Numbered from the stretch's first letter, positions 41,162 through 50,853 are shown. The stretch: DNA of 64,000 bases from an uncultured Bacilli bacterium (GCA_934120015.1 CAKOTD010000001.1:65989-129988), one strand, 5' to 3'. The notes: generated by a model from the letters alone, not told the origin. Program-made: numbers and translations.

Positions 41162-41436
41162 TTATACCTAAATATTCTATTACTCCTATCTTTTAACATT
41201 TGTTCAAAATTTGGTAATCCATATTCCTTATTATAGTAATCATTAAATTCATTTAAATGTGCAAGAGCTATTTTTGCAGTCATTTCTAAATCATCATTTG
41301 TTACATTAGTATCTTTATTAATTTTACCATGCTCAAGTTCAATATTCATTCCAGTAAGTAAATCTTCTTTAGAAAATTTATCAAAAGTTATATCAAGTTT
41401 ACTTGCAACTTTTAATACATCATTCATATCAAACAT
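41158..41436 (-). CDS. DUF5661-like protein
   Basis: A 92-residue soluble protein. The core (NIELEHGKINKDTNVTNDDL, then KIALAHLNEFNDYYN) matches the IELEHG ... KIALAHLNEFPDYY pattern of DUF5661, a family of unknown role. The start is uncertain: I chose ATG 41436, which has GGTGAT four bases upstream, but ATG 41442 or GTG 41445 is possible. It follows the 267-residue gene after a short gap. Confidence 0.65.
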   Translation of the reverse strand: MFDMNDVLKVASKLDITFDKFSKEDLLTGMNIELEHGKINKDTNVTNDDLEMTAKIALAHLNEFNDYYNKEYGLPNFEQMLKDRSNRIFRYK

Positions 41437-41460
41437 ACTCATCACCAAAATATTATATAC

Positions 41461-42264
41461 CTATTTTACTTTTTTGATTCCATCCACATTTATATTCGTA
41501 TTATCTAATCTAAATAAATCATCTAAATCATAAACACTATATACTTCATCCAAATTATCATATCTATTGTCATCCACTTGTAAAAAATCATTTTCGATGT
41601 TTTGATTAGTTGTTTTATAATAATCATTTTCCAAAAAAATTATACCTGAATACAATTTTCTAAACACTAAATATCTTCTAAACTCTTTTTTTATTTTTCT
41701 AAACAACTCAAACTTGTCATTTTGATCATCACTATTTGAAAAATCACATTTTCGATAACTAAATACATTTTCAAAAACATAATCACTTATGTAACCTTTT
41801 TGCCTTAAAAAACTAAGTTGTTGATTTGTAATTTTTGTCAGCAACTTATTAATGATACTATTAAATAAATCTAAATCGCTATTTACATTATTTTCATTCA
41901 CACTATTAATTATACTAGAAAAATTATAATTACTATTTCTTAATATTAAATCTAGTTTTCTATAATTATTATTATATTTATAATTAATATTAAGTTTTGT
42001 TTCTACTCCTAAATTAAATTTTTCCAATATTTCCGGAATACTACTGAAATTATCATATATAAATTTATCTAGTTTTGTTATTTTCTCTTTTGACAATAAA
42101 ATATTTGTAACTCCATTAATATCGGTTGCTACTAAATAATATTTTGGCATATAATCACTACTCTCTATTAAAACACAAAATATTCCCCTTTTATCATCTA
42201 ACAAGATTATATCAGTTATTACAAATAAAGTAAATAAAAAGCAACATCTGATTATATCAAACAT
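41461..42264 (-). CDS. Hypothetical protein downstream of topA
   Basis: Unrecognised protein of up to 267 residues. The first 38 residues are hydrophobic and badly supported by a ribosome-binding site (only AGG three bases before the ATG). An internal ATG at 42150 (MPKYYLVATDINGV) has GTGAT upstream and looks like a more natural soluble start. A TGATATAAT promoter-like sequence lies between the two starts. The body is Asn-, Tyr- and Phe-rich, with no motif I can name. It may share the topA transcript. Confidence 0.55.
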   Translation of the reverse strand: MFDIIRCCFLFTLFVITDIILLDDKRGIFCVLIESSDYMPKYYLVATDINGVTNILLSKEKITKLDKFIYDNFSSIPEILEKFNLGVETKLNINYKYNNNYRKLDLILRNSNYNFSSIINSVNENNVNSDLDLFNSIINKLLTKITNQQLSFLRQKGYISDYVFENVFSYRKCDFSNSDDQNDKFELFRKIKKEFRRYLVFRKLYSGIIFLENDYYKTTNQNIENDFLQVDDNRYDNLDEVYSVYDLDDLFRLDNTNINVDGIKKVK

Positions 42265-42286
42265 TGCCTAAATCAATATAAATATA

Positions 42287-44317
42287 TTATTCTTCTACAT
42301 AATCACATTTACTGCATTTTATTTTTTCTTTTTTCTTTGTTAGCATACTATTACATTCTGGACATAATCTTCCGATTGGTTCATCCCAATATGCTTCTTT
42401 ACATTTAGGATAATTATCACAACCATAGAAAATTTTACCTCTTTTACTTTTTTTCTCAACTATTTTACCATCACAAATTGGACAATTGCAAATTTCTACC
42501 TTTTCTTTTTCTTCCTGTTTTATATACTTACATTCTGGAAAATTACTACATGCTGTAAATTTACCATATTTTCCTTTTCTAATTACAAGTGGGCTATTAC
42601 AATTTGGACATAATTCTCCTGTTTCTTCAGGGGCCTTCTTCTCCATTTTATCAAAAGCTTCTTTTACAGCCGGTTCAAATTCATCATAAAATTTTGATAA
42701 AACTTGATACCATATTTCATCACCAGTTGCAATTTTATCAAGATCATTTTCCATATTAGCTGTGTATTTAACATTTATCAAATGACTAAAGCATTCTTGC
42801 AATTTATCTGTAATTTCAATACCAATTTCGGTTGGAATAAACTTTTTATCAACAATTGTTACATAACCCCTTGATTTTAAGGTATCCATTGTTTTTGCAT
42901 ATGTACTAGGTCTACCTATGCCAAGTTCTTCCATTTCTTTAATAAGTTTTGCTTCTGTATATCTAGCAGGGGGCTTCGTGAAATGTTGTTCTTTAGTTAT
43001 CTCTTTTGCAACAATTACATTTGTTTTATATGTTTCAAATGATGGCAAGACATTATTTTCTACTTCTTCATAATCTTTATAGACTTTTAAATAACCATCA
43101 AATATTAATATTTGACCATTTACTTTAAATTTATAATCATTATTATCTAAAATAACAGTTGTATTACTTGTTTTGGCATCACTCATTAAACTGGCAAGTG
43201 CTCTATAATAAATCATTTTATAAAGTTTATATTCATCTGGTGTTAAAAATGGTTTAACACTTAGTGGATCTCTATTTATACTTGTTGGTCTAATTGCCTC
43301 ATGAGCATCTTGAACATTTTCAGTTTTTTTATTAACTTTTACATTTCCTACATATTCCTTACCATATTTTGCTTCAATATATTTTAAGGTAGATCCTACA
43401 AACTCATTAGATAATCTTGTTGAATCAGTACGCATATATGTAATTAAACCAACTGTCTCATCAGATAATTCTATACCTTCATATAACTTTTGAGCAATAC
43501 TCATAGTTTTTTTGGCATTCATACCAAGTTTATTTGAAGCATCTTGCTGCATAGTACTAGTGATATATGGAAACTTAGATTTTTTCTTTTGCTCTTTTTT
43601 TGTTACATCTTCTATTTTAAATGAATTAGAAAGTTTATTTAATATTTTATTTGCCTCTATTTCATCTTTTATTTCAATATTTTTGTTCTTATAACCATAA
43701 AGATTAGCCGAAAAGTCATTAAAAGCAGCATCTATTGTCCAATATTCTTCTGAAACAAATTTTTCAATTTCTCTTTCCTTATCAACTACTAATTTTAGAG
43801 CTACACTTTGCACTCTACCAGCTGATGAACCATCCGTTTTAGCTTGCATAAGTTTGCTTAGTCTAAAGCCAATAATTCTATCAAGAATTCTTCTTGTTTC
43901 CTGTGAATTTACTAAATCTTGATCAATTTTTCGTGCATGTTTAAAGGCCTCAACAACAGCATTTTTAGTAATTTCATTAAAAACTACTCTTTCACAATTC
44001 TTGTCATTTAAACCTAAACAATCATATAGATGCCATGAAATAGCTTCCCCTTCACGATCAGGGTCGGTTGCTAAATATACAAACTTTGCCTCTTTAGCGT
44101 CTTTTTTTAACTCATCAATAACCTTTTTTTTACCTTTTATAGTAACATAATCCGGTTTAAAATTATTATCAACATCTACACCAAATCCATATTTTCCTTT
44201 AGTTGATAAATCTCTTATATGACCTTTACTTGATACTACATGATAATCTTTACCTAAATACTTTTCAATAGGTTTTGTTTTACTAGGGGACTCAACTATA
44301 ACTAAATTTTTTGCCAT
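42287..44317 (-). CDS. topA: DNA topoisomerase I
   Basis: Type IA topoisomerase that relaxes negative supercoils, 676 residues. The Toprim domain has VESPSKTKPIEKYL and the acidic triad in ATDPDREGEA. The active-site Tyr294 is in LITYMRTDST. The C-terminus carries three zinc ribbons of the four-cysteine type, beginning CPNCNSPLVIRKGKYGKF, CNCPICDGKIVEKK and CPECNSMLTKKK. The length is typical of Bacillota. Confidence 0.97.
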   Translation of the reverse strand: MAKNLVIVESPSKTKPIEKYLGKDYHVVSSKGHIRDLSTKGKYGFGVDVDNNFKPDYVTIKGKKKVIDELKKDAKEAKFVYLATDPDREGEAISWHLYDCLGLNDKNCERVVFNEITKNAVVEAFKHARKIDQDLVNSQETRRILDRIIGFRLSKLMQAKTDGSSAGRVQSVALKLVVDKEREIEKFVSEEYWTIDAAFNDFSANLYGYKNKNIEIKDEIEANKILNKLSNSFKIEDVTKKEQKKKSKFPYITSTMQQDASNKLGMNAKKTMSIAQKLYEGIELSDETVGLITYMRTDSTRLSNEFVGSTLKYIEAKYGKEYVGNVKVNKKTENVQDAHEAIRPTSINRDPLSVKPFLTPDEYKLYKMIYYRALASLMSDAKTSNTTVILDNNDYKFKVNGQILIFDGYLKVYKDYEEVENNVLPSFETYKTNVIVAKEITKEQHFTKPPARYTEAKLIKEMEELGIGRPSTYAKTMDTLKSRGYVTIVDKKFIPTEIGIEITDKLQECFSHLINVKYTANMENDLDKIATGDEIWYQVLSKFYDEFEPAVKEAFDKMEKKAPEETGELCPNCNSPLVIRKGKYGKFTACSNFPECKYIKQEEKEKVEICNCPICDGKIVEKKSKRGKIFYGCDNYPKCKEAYWDEPIGRLCPECNSMLTKKKEKIKCSKCDYVEE

Positions 44318-44416
44318 AATCCACTTCCTTTTTTGCTGATTTATTTATACACTAATTTTTTTTAGTTGTCAAGGAGTACTCATATATATAATACTATTCT
44401 TATAACAAAATTCCTT

Positions 44417-45355
44417 TTAAGTATATTTTCCACATTTGCTACCCCAACAATCAACTAACTTTTGATTTCTATATATTCTTAGTATTTCACAATTATTTGT
44501 ACACCCACTGCATTCAAACCCTTTAGTTTCAAATTTAACATCTAACATCTTCAAATCATATACTTTATCTGTTTTATATTTTCGGGCAAGAATTGCAATA
44601 CCAATTGCTCCCATTAAATGGCTATTTTTATCAACAATTATATCTTGATTTAATATTTCTTTAAAATATTTTAAAACTCCAACATTCTTACTTACACCGC
44701 CTTGAAAAACGATTGGACCAACTATTTTCTTCCCTTTTCCAACATTATTTAAATAATTAATAACAACACTTTTGCATAAACCAGCAACTATATCTTCTTT
44801 TTTATATCCAACTTGTGCTTTATGAACTAAATCAGATTCAGCAAAAACTGTGCATCTAGCGGCAATCTTAGCAGGTGATTTTGATTGCAAAGCAAGATTT
44901 CCAAATTCATTAACATCTATACCTAATCTCTTAGCCTGACTTGATAAAAAAGAACCCGTACCTGCTGCACATAATGTATTCATTGAATAATCTGTAATAA
45001 TACCATTTTTAATTAAAATTATTTTAGAGTCTTGACCACCTATTTCTAGGATTGTTCTAACATTTGGATAAAAAGCTAATGTACCTATTGCATGAGCTGT
45101 TATCTCATTTTTTACAATATTAGCGTCTAACATTATTCCAATTAGTTTTCTAGCACTCCCAGTTGTACCAATACCCTTGATAATCATATTAGGTGTTATT
45201 TTTTCTTTCAACTTAGATATTAATCTTTTAACTGCATCAATAGGATTTGCTTCAGTCCATATATATAAAGAATCAATAATATTATTATCATTATCAATGA
45301 TTACGCCTTTAGTAGAAATGGAACCAATATCAATTCCTATGTAACATTCTTTCAT
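44417..45355 (-). CDS. BadF/HgdC-type Fe-S activase ATPase
   Basis: ASKHA-fold ATPase, 312 residues, of the family that activates 2-hydroxyacyl-CoA dehydratases by ATP-driven electron transfer. It has GIDIGSISTKGV (phosphate loop), EIGGQDSKI and the two cluster cysteines at 129 (LCAAGTGSF) and 168 (AARCTVFAESD). A C-terminal Cys-rich tail (CSGCTNNC, CWGSKC) is not standard in HgdC. It overlaps the previous gene by 26 bases, so the three genes form one unit. No acyl-CoA substrate gene is nearby. Confidence 0.9.
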   Translation of the reverse strand: MKECYIGIDIGSISTKGVIIDNDNNIIDSLYIWTEANPIDAVKRLISKLKEKITPNMIIKGIGTTGSARKLIGIMLDANIVKNEITAHAIGTLAFYPNVRTILEIGGQDSKIILIKNGIITDYSMNTLCAAGTGSFLSSQAKRLGIDVNEFGNLALQSKSPAKIAARCTVFAESDLVHKAQVGYKKEDIVAGLCKSVVINYLNNVGKGKKIVGPIVFQGGVSKNVGVLKYFKEILNQDIIVDKNSHLMGAIGIAILARKYKTDKVYDLKMLDVKFETKGFECSGCTNNCEILRIYRNQKLVDCWGSKCGKYT

Positions 45356-46421
45356 TACTTTTCCTCATTTCTATCATATCATAAAATGCCTCTATTCTTG
45401 TTTTTATTCCAACCTCAGATGTATTAGAATCAAAACTAAAGAAAATAACCGGTACATCATAATCACTACATACTTTATTAATAATCGGCATAGCACCTAT
45501 TTCTGGGGTACAAAAAGCTGATTTTATATGTATAATACCATCATATTTATTTTCACATAGATACTTAGCTCTTGCTACATTATCTGCAGCATCTGCACCC
45601 ATACGATATTTAATATACTCACTTGCATATTTTAGATATTTCTTAACCTTTCGTGATTTTTCAAATACCAAGTAGTAAACATTTGTAAATCGTTTTATCT
45701 CTATATTATATGAAGCCAGTAACTTTTCTAAATAATAATTGGAAAAGGGCTCCATTATTGTATATAATTCACCTATTATCCCTACTTTAAGACAATTTTT
45801 AGGCTTTGATATTTTTATTTTTTTAAATAATTTAAAGTACTTTTTATATAGTATTTTTAAATCTATAAGTCCCTTTGCTTTACTAAATGAAATAAGCATT
45901 TCACTTTGTAACTTTTCAAAACTTCCACTTTCTTTTTCAAATCCTATATTTGCTCTTATATAATGATCTATTTTATCCATATACTTAACCATTTGTTTAG
46001 CAATCATTAAATAGTATAATGATTTAATCTTTTTAAATTTTGGGTTTATCTTCTTCATACATTGTACTATATGTTTAACATCATTTTTCCCGGCACTTAC
46101 TAAATTATAATACTCAAAATCATAACCTAAATCTTTTAATATTTTTTCTTGTAGTTCACTATAATATCCATATCTACACCCACCACCTGCTTGAATTAAA
46201 ACGTTTGCTCCCATATCGAGACATTCTATAAATGTACCAAGTGTATACTTAAAGGGGGTACAAACAAAATCAGGACTATATTTAGTTCCAAGTTCAATAG
46301 TTTTGTTACTTATAAATGGTGCATCAATAATTTTGCAAGATAAAATATGTTCAAATAAATATTTAACAGGTACAAAATAATTTCCCATCTGTGGGAATGC
46401 TACTACTTTTTTATTGCTCAA
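45330..46421 (-). CDS. 2-hydroxyacyl-CoA dehydratase-like (HgdB-related) Fe-S protein
   Basis: Fe-S protein related to dehydratase subunits, about 363 residues. I propose TTG 46421 as start (the family begins near VVAFPQMGNYFVPVKYL); it lies inside the previous gene's end, implying translational coupling. Three cysteines in family positions (VCTPF at 54, GGGCRYGYY at 82, FCTPEIG at 304) are likely cluster ligands. It has no clear substrate-binding region. It sits between the other two genes of the cluster. Function is unknown. Confidence 0.82.
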   Translation of the reverse strand: MSNKKVVAFPQMGNYFVPVKYLFEHILSCKIIDAPFISNKTIELGTKYSPDFVCTPFKYTLGTFIECLDMGANVLIQAGGGCRYGYYSELQEKILKDLGYDFEYYNLVSAGKNDVKHIVQCMKKINPKFKKIKSLYYLMIAKQMVKYMDKIDHYIRANIGFEKESGSFEKLQSEMLISFSKAKGLIDLKILYKKYFKLFKKIKISKPKNCLKVGIIGELYTIMEPFSNYYLEKLLASYNIEIKRFTNVYYLVFEKSRKVKKYLKYASEYIKYRMGADAADNVARAKYLCENKYDGIIHIKSAFCTPEIGAMPIINKVCSDYDVPVIFFSFDSNTSEVGIKTRIEAFYDMIEMRKSNERMLHRN

Positions 46422-47307
46422 GAATATCAACAAAACTTTCTAATCTAGTTTTTATACCTGTTAAAGAATCCATATCATCAACTATTAAATTTAAATATGG
46501 TTTATCTATTTTCCGCATAACTAATTCATTAACCAAAGAATCAAGCCCACAAGGAAAAGTTGTGAAAAAAATAATTCCATCTATACTACCTTTTACCAGC
46601 TCAATTGACCCAATACTTTCTTTTGGATATTTAAAGTAAATATTTTTCGATAAATTGTAAGCTAGTTTATTAGTTAATTTCGTACAAAAACGATCTGAAT
46701 AAATAATATCTACCCCCAATTCGTTTAAATAATTTATAACTGGCTGTCCAATGTAATCATCATAAATTGTATATTTGTGCGCAACTAACAAAATTTTTTT
46801 TCTACTATCATTTAATTTATTATTATTTTCTTTTATCAAATTTTTCTCTAAATCATCAGAATATTCTTTGCATTTATTATAAGCTTTTACTACACTTTCT
46901 TTCTCAATTCCTAAAATTTTTCCAATTTTTAAAAATCCATTTAACTCATCTTGATCATTATTTATGTCTATATTATAATCAATTATTTTTACATCAAATA
47001 AATTATTGACAATATCATAGATAGCTAAAAAATTAGTACAAGTTTGATCAAATGTTCCATAATTATCAATTCTAGGGATTAAAATATAATCACATTTATC
47101 TTTTAGATAATCAACATGTCCAAGATAAATTTTAAGTGGAAGACACATCTCATCATTTGCAAGCATATTTCCTGCTTCTACAATATTTTTATCGGTTGGT
47201 GGGCTTTTAATAATTTCTATATTTAGAATTTCAAAAAATTTTTCCCATTTACTACCAAAATAATAATAACTAAGAGCTCTTGGAATTCCAATTTTAATCT
47301 TGTCCAT
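46411..47307 (-). CDS. Acyl-CoA dehydratase activase-related protein (DUF2229)
   Basis: A 298-residue protein with the DUF2229 pattern: KIGIPRALSYYYFGSKWEKF at the start and EMCLPLKIYLGHV. Cysteines at 55, 72, 90 and 253 include three that probably ligate an Fe-S cluster (EMCLP, DQTCT, FPCG). Its end GIKTRLESFVDIL matches GIKTRIEAFYDMI of the next gene, so the two are related. In many Clostridia these domains and the activase are one long protein; here they are three separate genes. It is the first gene of the unit. Confidence 0.82.
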   Translation of the reverse strand: MDKIKIGIPRALSYYYFGSKWEKFFEILNIEIIKSPPTDKNIVEAGNMLANDEMCLPLKIYLGHVDYLKDKCDYILIPRIDNYGTFDQTCTNFLAIYDIVNNLFDVKIIDYNIDINNDQDELNGFLKIGKILGIEKESVVKAYNKCKEYSDDLEKNLIKENNNKLNDSRKKILLVAHKYTIYDDYIGQPVINYLNELGVDIIYSDRFCTKLTNKLAYNLSKNIYFKYPKESIGSIELVKGSIDGIIFFTTFPCGLDSLVNELVMRKIDKPYLNLIVDDMDSLTGIKTRLESFVDILEQ

Positions 47308-47392
47308 AATATCACCTAAATAATACTATTACTAAAATTAGTATTTATGAATAATTTAGTATATATTTACCAAAATATAAATGGTGATAAAT

Positions 47393-47551
47393 ATGGAAAA
47401 ACAAAAAATTAATTGTAATGTTCATGACTGTAAATTTTGTGATTGTGGTTGTGATGAATGTACTTTGAAGAAAATAAAAGTATGTAATTGTAATTGTAAT
47501 CAAGACAAACAATCTACAATGTGTGATAGTTATGAATGTAAAGAAAATTAG
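47393..47551 (+). CDS. Cys-rich DUF1540-like peptide
   Basis: A 52-residue protein with 11 cysteines, including CKFCDCGCDEC and CNCNC. The INCNVHDCKFC...KIKVCNC arrangement resembles DUF1540, a small Cys-rich domain often seen in spore-forming Bacillota, probably metal-binding. It starts at ATG 47393 with GGTGAT four bases upstream and ends in a clear terminator. It was short enough to escape a simple ORF search. Function is unknown; metal binding is inferred from the cysteines. Confidence 0.75.
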   Translation: MEKQKINCNVHDCKFCDCGCDECTLKKIKVCNCNCNQDKQSTMCDSYECKEN

Positions 47552-47570
47552 GTTTCCCTAATTTTTTTAT
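47543..47570 (+). terminator. Terminator of the Cys-rich peptide gene
   Basis: AAATTAGG-TTTC-CCTAATTT followed by TTTT; the TAG stop is in the stem. Confidence 0.8.
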
Positions 47571-47578
47571 TTTTATCC

Positions 47579-47608
47579 TTGTATTACAAATAACACTTGT
47601 GATATAAT
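47579..47608 (+). promoter_or_regulatory. Promoter of the FemAB-like gene
   Basis: TTGTAT (47579-47584), 18-base spacer, TATAAT (47603-47608), with an extended TG before the -10. Confidence 0.75.
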
Positions 47609-47634
47609 AATCTAATTTCCTAAGGAGTGATTTT

Positions 47635-48885
47635 ATGCTACTAAAAGAGTTAACTAATGAACAATTTAATAACTTTACTGAAAAATTCAAAGATAAATCT
47701 ATATATCAAACCGTAGAATATGCTTTTGTTATGAATAAACAAAATTTTGATAGTCTTTTTCTAGGGATGTTTGATTCTAACAATACAATTGTTGCTGCAA
47801 CTTTACTTTTAATTGAAAAAAGATTTGGATTTAAATATGCTTATGCTCCACGAGGTTTTTTAATAGATTACAATAATAAAGAATATTTAAATGAATTTAC
47901 AAAATTAATTAAAAAATATTTAGGTAAACAAGATATTATAGCTGTTAAAATTACACCTATGATATATAAAGAAAAAAGAAATAATGAAAATATAGTTACA
48001 GTTACTAATGAAAATTTTGAAGAGACATTAAAATTTTTAAAATCAAAAAAATATTATCATTTAGGATTTAACAATTCATTTGAAGCATTAAAACCCCGTT
48101 TTGAGGCAATTATACCTTTAAATAAAAACTATATAGAAATATTTAATAAACTTCCTAAAACATTAAAAACAAAAATTAGAAGTGCAGAAAAAAGTGGGAT
48201 TGTAATTCATAAAGGGAATAAAGATAATTTAGGTTATCTTTATCTTCAAACAAAAAAGAAATATCCTAGAGATTTAGAATACTTTAATGATTGTTATGAT
48301 TTTTTTAATAAAAATAAAAAGGCTGAATTTTACTATGCTAAGATAGATACATCAATATTTTTAAACAAAGCACGTTATGAATATCAGAAATGTTTAGAGC
48401 AGAATAATAAAATAAATGAAGAATTACTTGAAAATAAACAAAGTAATGTTAAATTTATTCAAAAGAAAATGGAATATGATAAATTATTAAATGAAGTTAA
48501 AAACGATTTAATAACTGCAACTGCATTAAATAGACAATTTCCAAATGGAATTGTAATTGCCTCTGTAATTATTATTAAACACGCTAATACAGCAACTTTA
48601 CTAATTGATGGTTATGATACTAATTATAAAAAATTCAATGGTAAACACTTGCTTATTTGGAAACTTATTCAAACCTTTGCTAGTGAAGGTATAACAGAAT
48701 TTAATCTAGGTGGTATAAACAATCCTAATGATATGAATGAAAAATACAAAGGCCTAACTGAATTTAAATTAAGCTTTGGTGCTGAAAGTGTAGAATATAT
48801 CGGTGATTTGGAATTAATTACAAACACTCCATTATATTTTATGTATCGTAATTCTGCACCAATTAGAAAGATATTAAAAAAATGA
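47635..48885 (+). CDS. FemAB/MurM-type peptidoglycan aminoacyltransferase
   Basis: Likely adds an amino acid from aminoacyl-tRNA to the peptidoglycan stem or cross-bridge, 416 residues. It has the two-GNAT fold: YQTVEYAFVMNKQNFD and RFGFKYAYAPRGFLIDY in the first, a helical arm rich in Glu, Asn and Lys (about 240-290), and GKHLLIWKLIQTFASEG with FNLGGINNPND in the second. The amino acid added cannot be told from the sequence. It converges with murF through a shared terminator. Confidence 0.9.
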   Translation: MLLKELTNEQFNNFTEKFKDKSIYQTVEYAFVMNKQNFDSLFLGMFDSNNTIVAATLLLIEKRFGFKYAYAPRGFLIDYNNKEYLNEFTKLIKKYLGKQDIIAVKITPMIYKEKRNNENIVTVTNENFEETLKFLKSKKYYHLGFNNSFEALKPRFEAIIPLNKNYIEIFNKLPKTLKTKIRSAEKSGIVIHKGNKDNLGYLYLQTKKKYPRDLEYFNDCYDFFNKNKKAEFYYAKIDTSIFLNKARYEYQKCLEQNNKINEELLENKQSNVKFIQKKMEYDKLLNEVKNDLITATALNRQFPNGIVIASVIIIKHANTATLLIDGYDTNYKKFNGKHLLIWKLIQTFASEGITEFNLGGINNPNDMNEKYKGLTEFKLSFGAESVEYIGDLELITNTPLYFMYRNSAPIRKILKK

Positions 48886-48902
48886 TCAACGATCATTTTT
48901 TT
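48879..48902. terminator. Shared terminator of FemAB-like gene and murF
   Basis: AAAAATGATC-AAC-GATCATTTTT; the T runs serve both strands, so convergent transcripts meet here. Confidence 0.8.
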
Positions 48903-50206
48903 CTTATATTATTTATAATTTGTTCAAAATGCATTCCTCTTGAGGCTTTTAGTGCTAATACTTTATTTTTTAAATTCATTTCATTAAGGTATTTTAATAA
49001 CTCATTATTATTAGAAAAATATAAGCTATTTTTACATTTTTTGTGTGCATAATACATATATTTGCCAACAAATATTACATTTTCAATATTTCTTTTACAT
49101 GCATATTTTCCTATTCTTCTATGAATGGATTTTGAAAATTTACCAAGTTCTAAGATATCACCAAGAATTAAAATCTTTTCTTGTTTATATGATGGTAAAA
49201 TATCTATAAATCCTAATACTGCCTCATAATTAGCATTATAACAATCATCAATAATAGTAATGTCATTTTTCTTTATAATATTTAGACGGTTATTTAACGG
49301 TTTGTAATTATATATTGCTTTTTGAATGTTTTTAATATCTATATTTTCTAATAAACCTATTTTAATAGCTAACAAACAATTATTTACTAAATGTTTTCCA
49401 GGAACATTTAATGTAAAATCATATTCATTATTATTTATTAAAATACTAAATTTAGTTTTATCTAACCTACTATATATTTTAGTTACAATTAAGTCATTAA
49501 CAATAATCTTATTATTTTTACTTTTAATTTTTTTTAATAATTTATTATTATTTATAATCAGACTACCATTATTCATTCCATCTAATATTTCTTTTTTGGC
49601 TTTGAAAATTTTTCGTTTACTTCCAAGATTACCAATATGTGCTGTCCCTATATTTGTTATTACTCCAAGATCAGGTTTAACTAATTTTGATAAATTTGAT
49701 ATTTCACCGATATGATTCATACCAATTTCAATAACACTATATTGATAATCATTGTTTAATGAAGTAAGTGTCATAGGGACGCCTATATGATTATTCATAT
49801 TTCCATTACTTTTATGAACATTATACTTTGTAGACAATACATCATAAACCAATTCCTTAGTCATCGTTTTTCCTACACTACCTGTTATAGCCACCATTTT
49901 CCCATTAAACTTGCTACGATAAAAAGAACTTATATCAAAAAGGGCCTTTAAAGAATCTTTTACATATATTATTGGAATATCTGTTTCTAAATTAATTTTT
50001 TCCATTACTACTATAGCACTTGGTCTTCTTTTTATAACCTCATTTAAAAAATCATGGGCATCATATTTTTTACCCTTTATTGCTACGAATAAGTCCCCTC
50101 TATGAACACTTTTACTATTAATCACTATATGTTTTATAGATTTATTATGGTTACAATTATTTAATAATGTCCCATTTATAATATTAATTAAATCTGATAC
50201 TCTCAT
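48893..50206 (-). CDS. murF: UDP-MurNAc-tripeptide--D-Ala-D-Ala ligase
   Basis: Adds D-Ala-D-Ala to the UDP-MurNAc peptide, last cytoplasmic step of the precursor, 437 residues. It shows the N-terminal domain (NSKSVHRGDLFVAIKG), the ATP loop TGSVGKTMTKELV, EIGMNHIGEI and the NPGKHLVNNCLLAIKIG-type segment (actual FTLNVPGKHLVNNC), plus DDCYNANYEA. The start overlaps the amidotransferase stop by four bases. Expected to work in the cytoplasm with other mur genes elsewhere. Confidence 0.95.
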   Translation of the reverse strand: MRVSDLINIINGTLLNNCNHNKSIKHIVINSKSVHRGDLFVAIKGKKYDAHDFLNEVIKRRPSAIVVMEKINLETDIPIIYVKDSLKALFDISSFYRSKFNGKMVAITGSVGKTMTKELVYDVLSTKYNVHKSNGNMNNHIGVPMTLTSLNNDYQYSVIEIGMNHIGEISNLSKLVKPDLGVITNIGTAHIGNLGSKRKIFKAKKEILDGMNNGSLIINNNKLLKKIKSKNNKIIVNDLIVTKIYSRLDKTKFSILINNNEYDFTLNVPGKHLVNNCLLAIKIGLLENIDIKNIQKAIYNYKPLNNRLNIIKKNDITIIDDCYNANYEAVLGFIDILPSYKQEKILILGDILELGKFSKSIHRRIGKYACKRNIENVIFVGKYMYYAHKKCKNSLYFSNNNELLKYLNEMNLKNKVLALKASRGMHFEQIINNIRKK

Positions 50207-50805
50207 TTATGTACCCCCTTACAAGCTAAAATAAAAGAATCAAATAAATTTTTACTATTAATGTCATTTAAACTTTCAGGATGCCACTGAACCCCTATAA
50301 AAAACGGATAATTTTTTAGTTCAACAGCTTCTATAATTCCATCTTCACTAATTGCTGATACAAACATATTTGTACCCTTTATATTATCTTTATGTCTACT
50401 ATTAACCATTATTGTTTTATTACCTAAAATATTATATAATTTACTATTACTATCAATATTAATACTATGGACATATTCTGCGCTACTTAAATGTTTAAGA
50501 TTATGCATTTCATTTAAGGTTCCACCAATACTTACTGCCATTGTCTGCATTCCCAAACATATTCCAAGTACACACTTTTTAATATCAATCAATTTTTTCA
50601 TTAAATCTAAATCATAATTAGTAAATTCATCTCCACCCTGAAAAATAAAACCATCACATAAAGTAATAATTTCATCGGTAATATTATTACTTTGATATAT
50701 TCCTATTGGAATACCTCCGCTCTGAATGACATAATTTAATACTTCATTTTTCAAAAAACTTCTTGAATCATCAAGGCGCATAATTATACCAACAATAGGT
50801 TTCAA
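50203..50805 (-). CDS. Class I glutamine amidotransferase-like peptidase C26
   Basis: A 200-residue protein of the gamma-glutamyl hydrolase (PuuD/C26) family. The nucleophile is Cys83 (GICLGMQ) and the His/Glu pair is His175 and Glu177 (QWHPES). The order with murF and the four-base overlap suggests a link to wall precursor or glutamyl-compound metabolism, but the family's usual substrate is gamma-glutamyl-GABA. The substrate is not established. Confidence 0.85.
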   Translation of the reverse strand: MKPIVGIIMRLDDSRSFLKNEVLNYVIQSGGIPIGIYQSNNITDEIITLCDGFIFQGGDEFTNYDLDLMKKLIDIKKCVLGICLGMQTMAVSIGGTLNEMHNLKHLSSAEYVHSINIDSNSKLYNILGNKTIMVNSRHKDNIKGTNMFVSAISEDGIIEAVELKNYPFFIGVQWHPESLNDINSKNLFDSFILACKGVHK

Positions 50806-50827
50806 AAATATCCTCCTTAAAAAATAA

Positions 50828-50853
50828 AAGTATATGGTTTAGTCCATATACTT
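50828..50853 (-). terminator. Terminator of yneF-like gene
   Basis: Minus-strand AAGTATATGG-ACTAAA-CCATATACTT then TTATTTTTT; the TAA stop is in the loop. Confidence 0.8.

Noticed and set aside
42151..42264. Treating the first 38 residues of the gene after topA as certain
   Set aside because: No good ribosome-binding site supports it; kept only as the longest possible reading.
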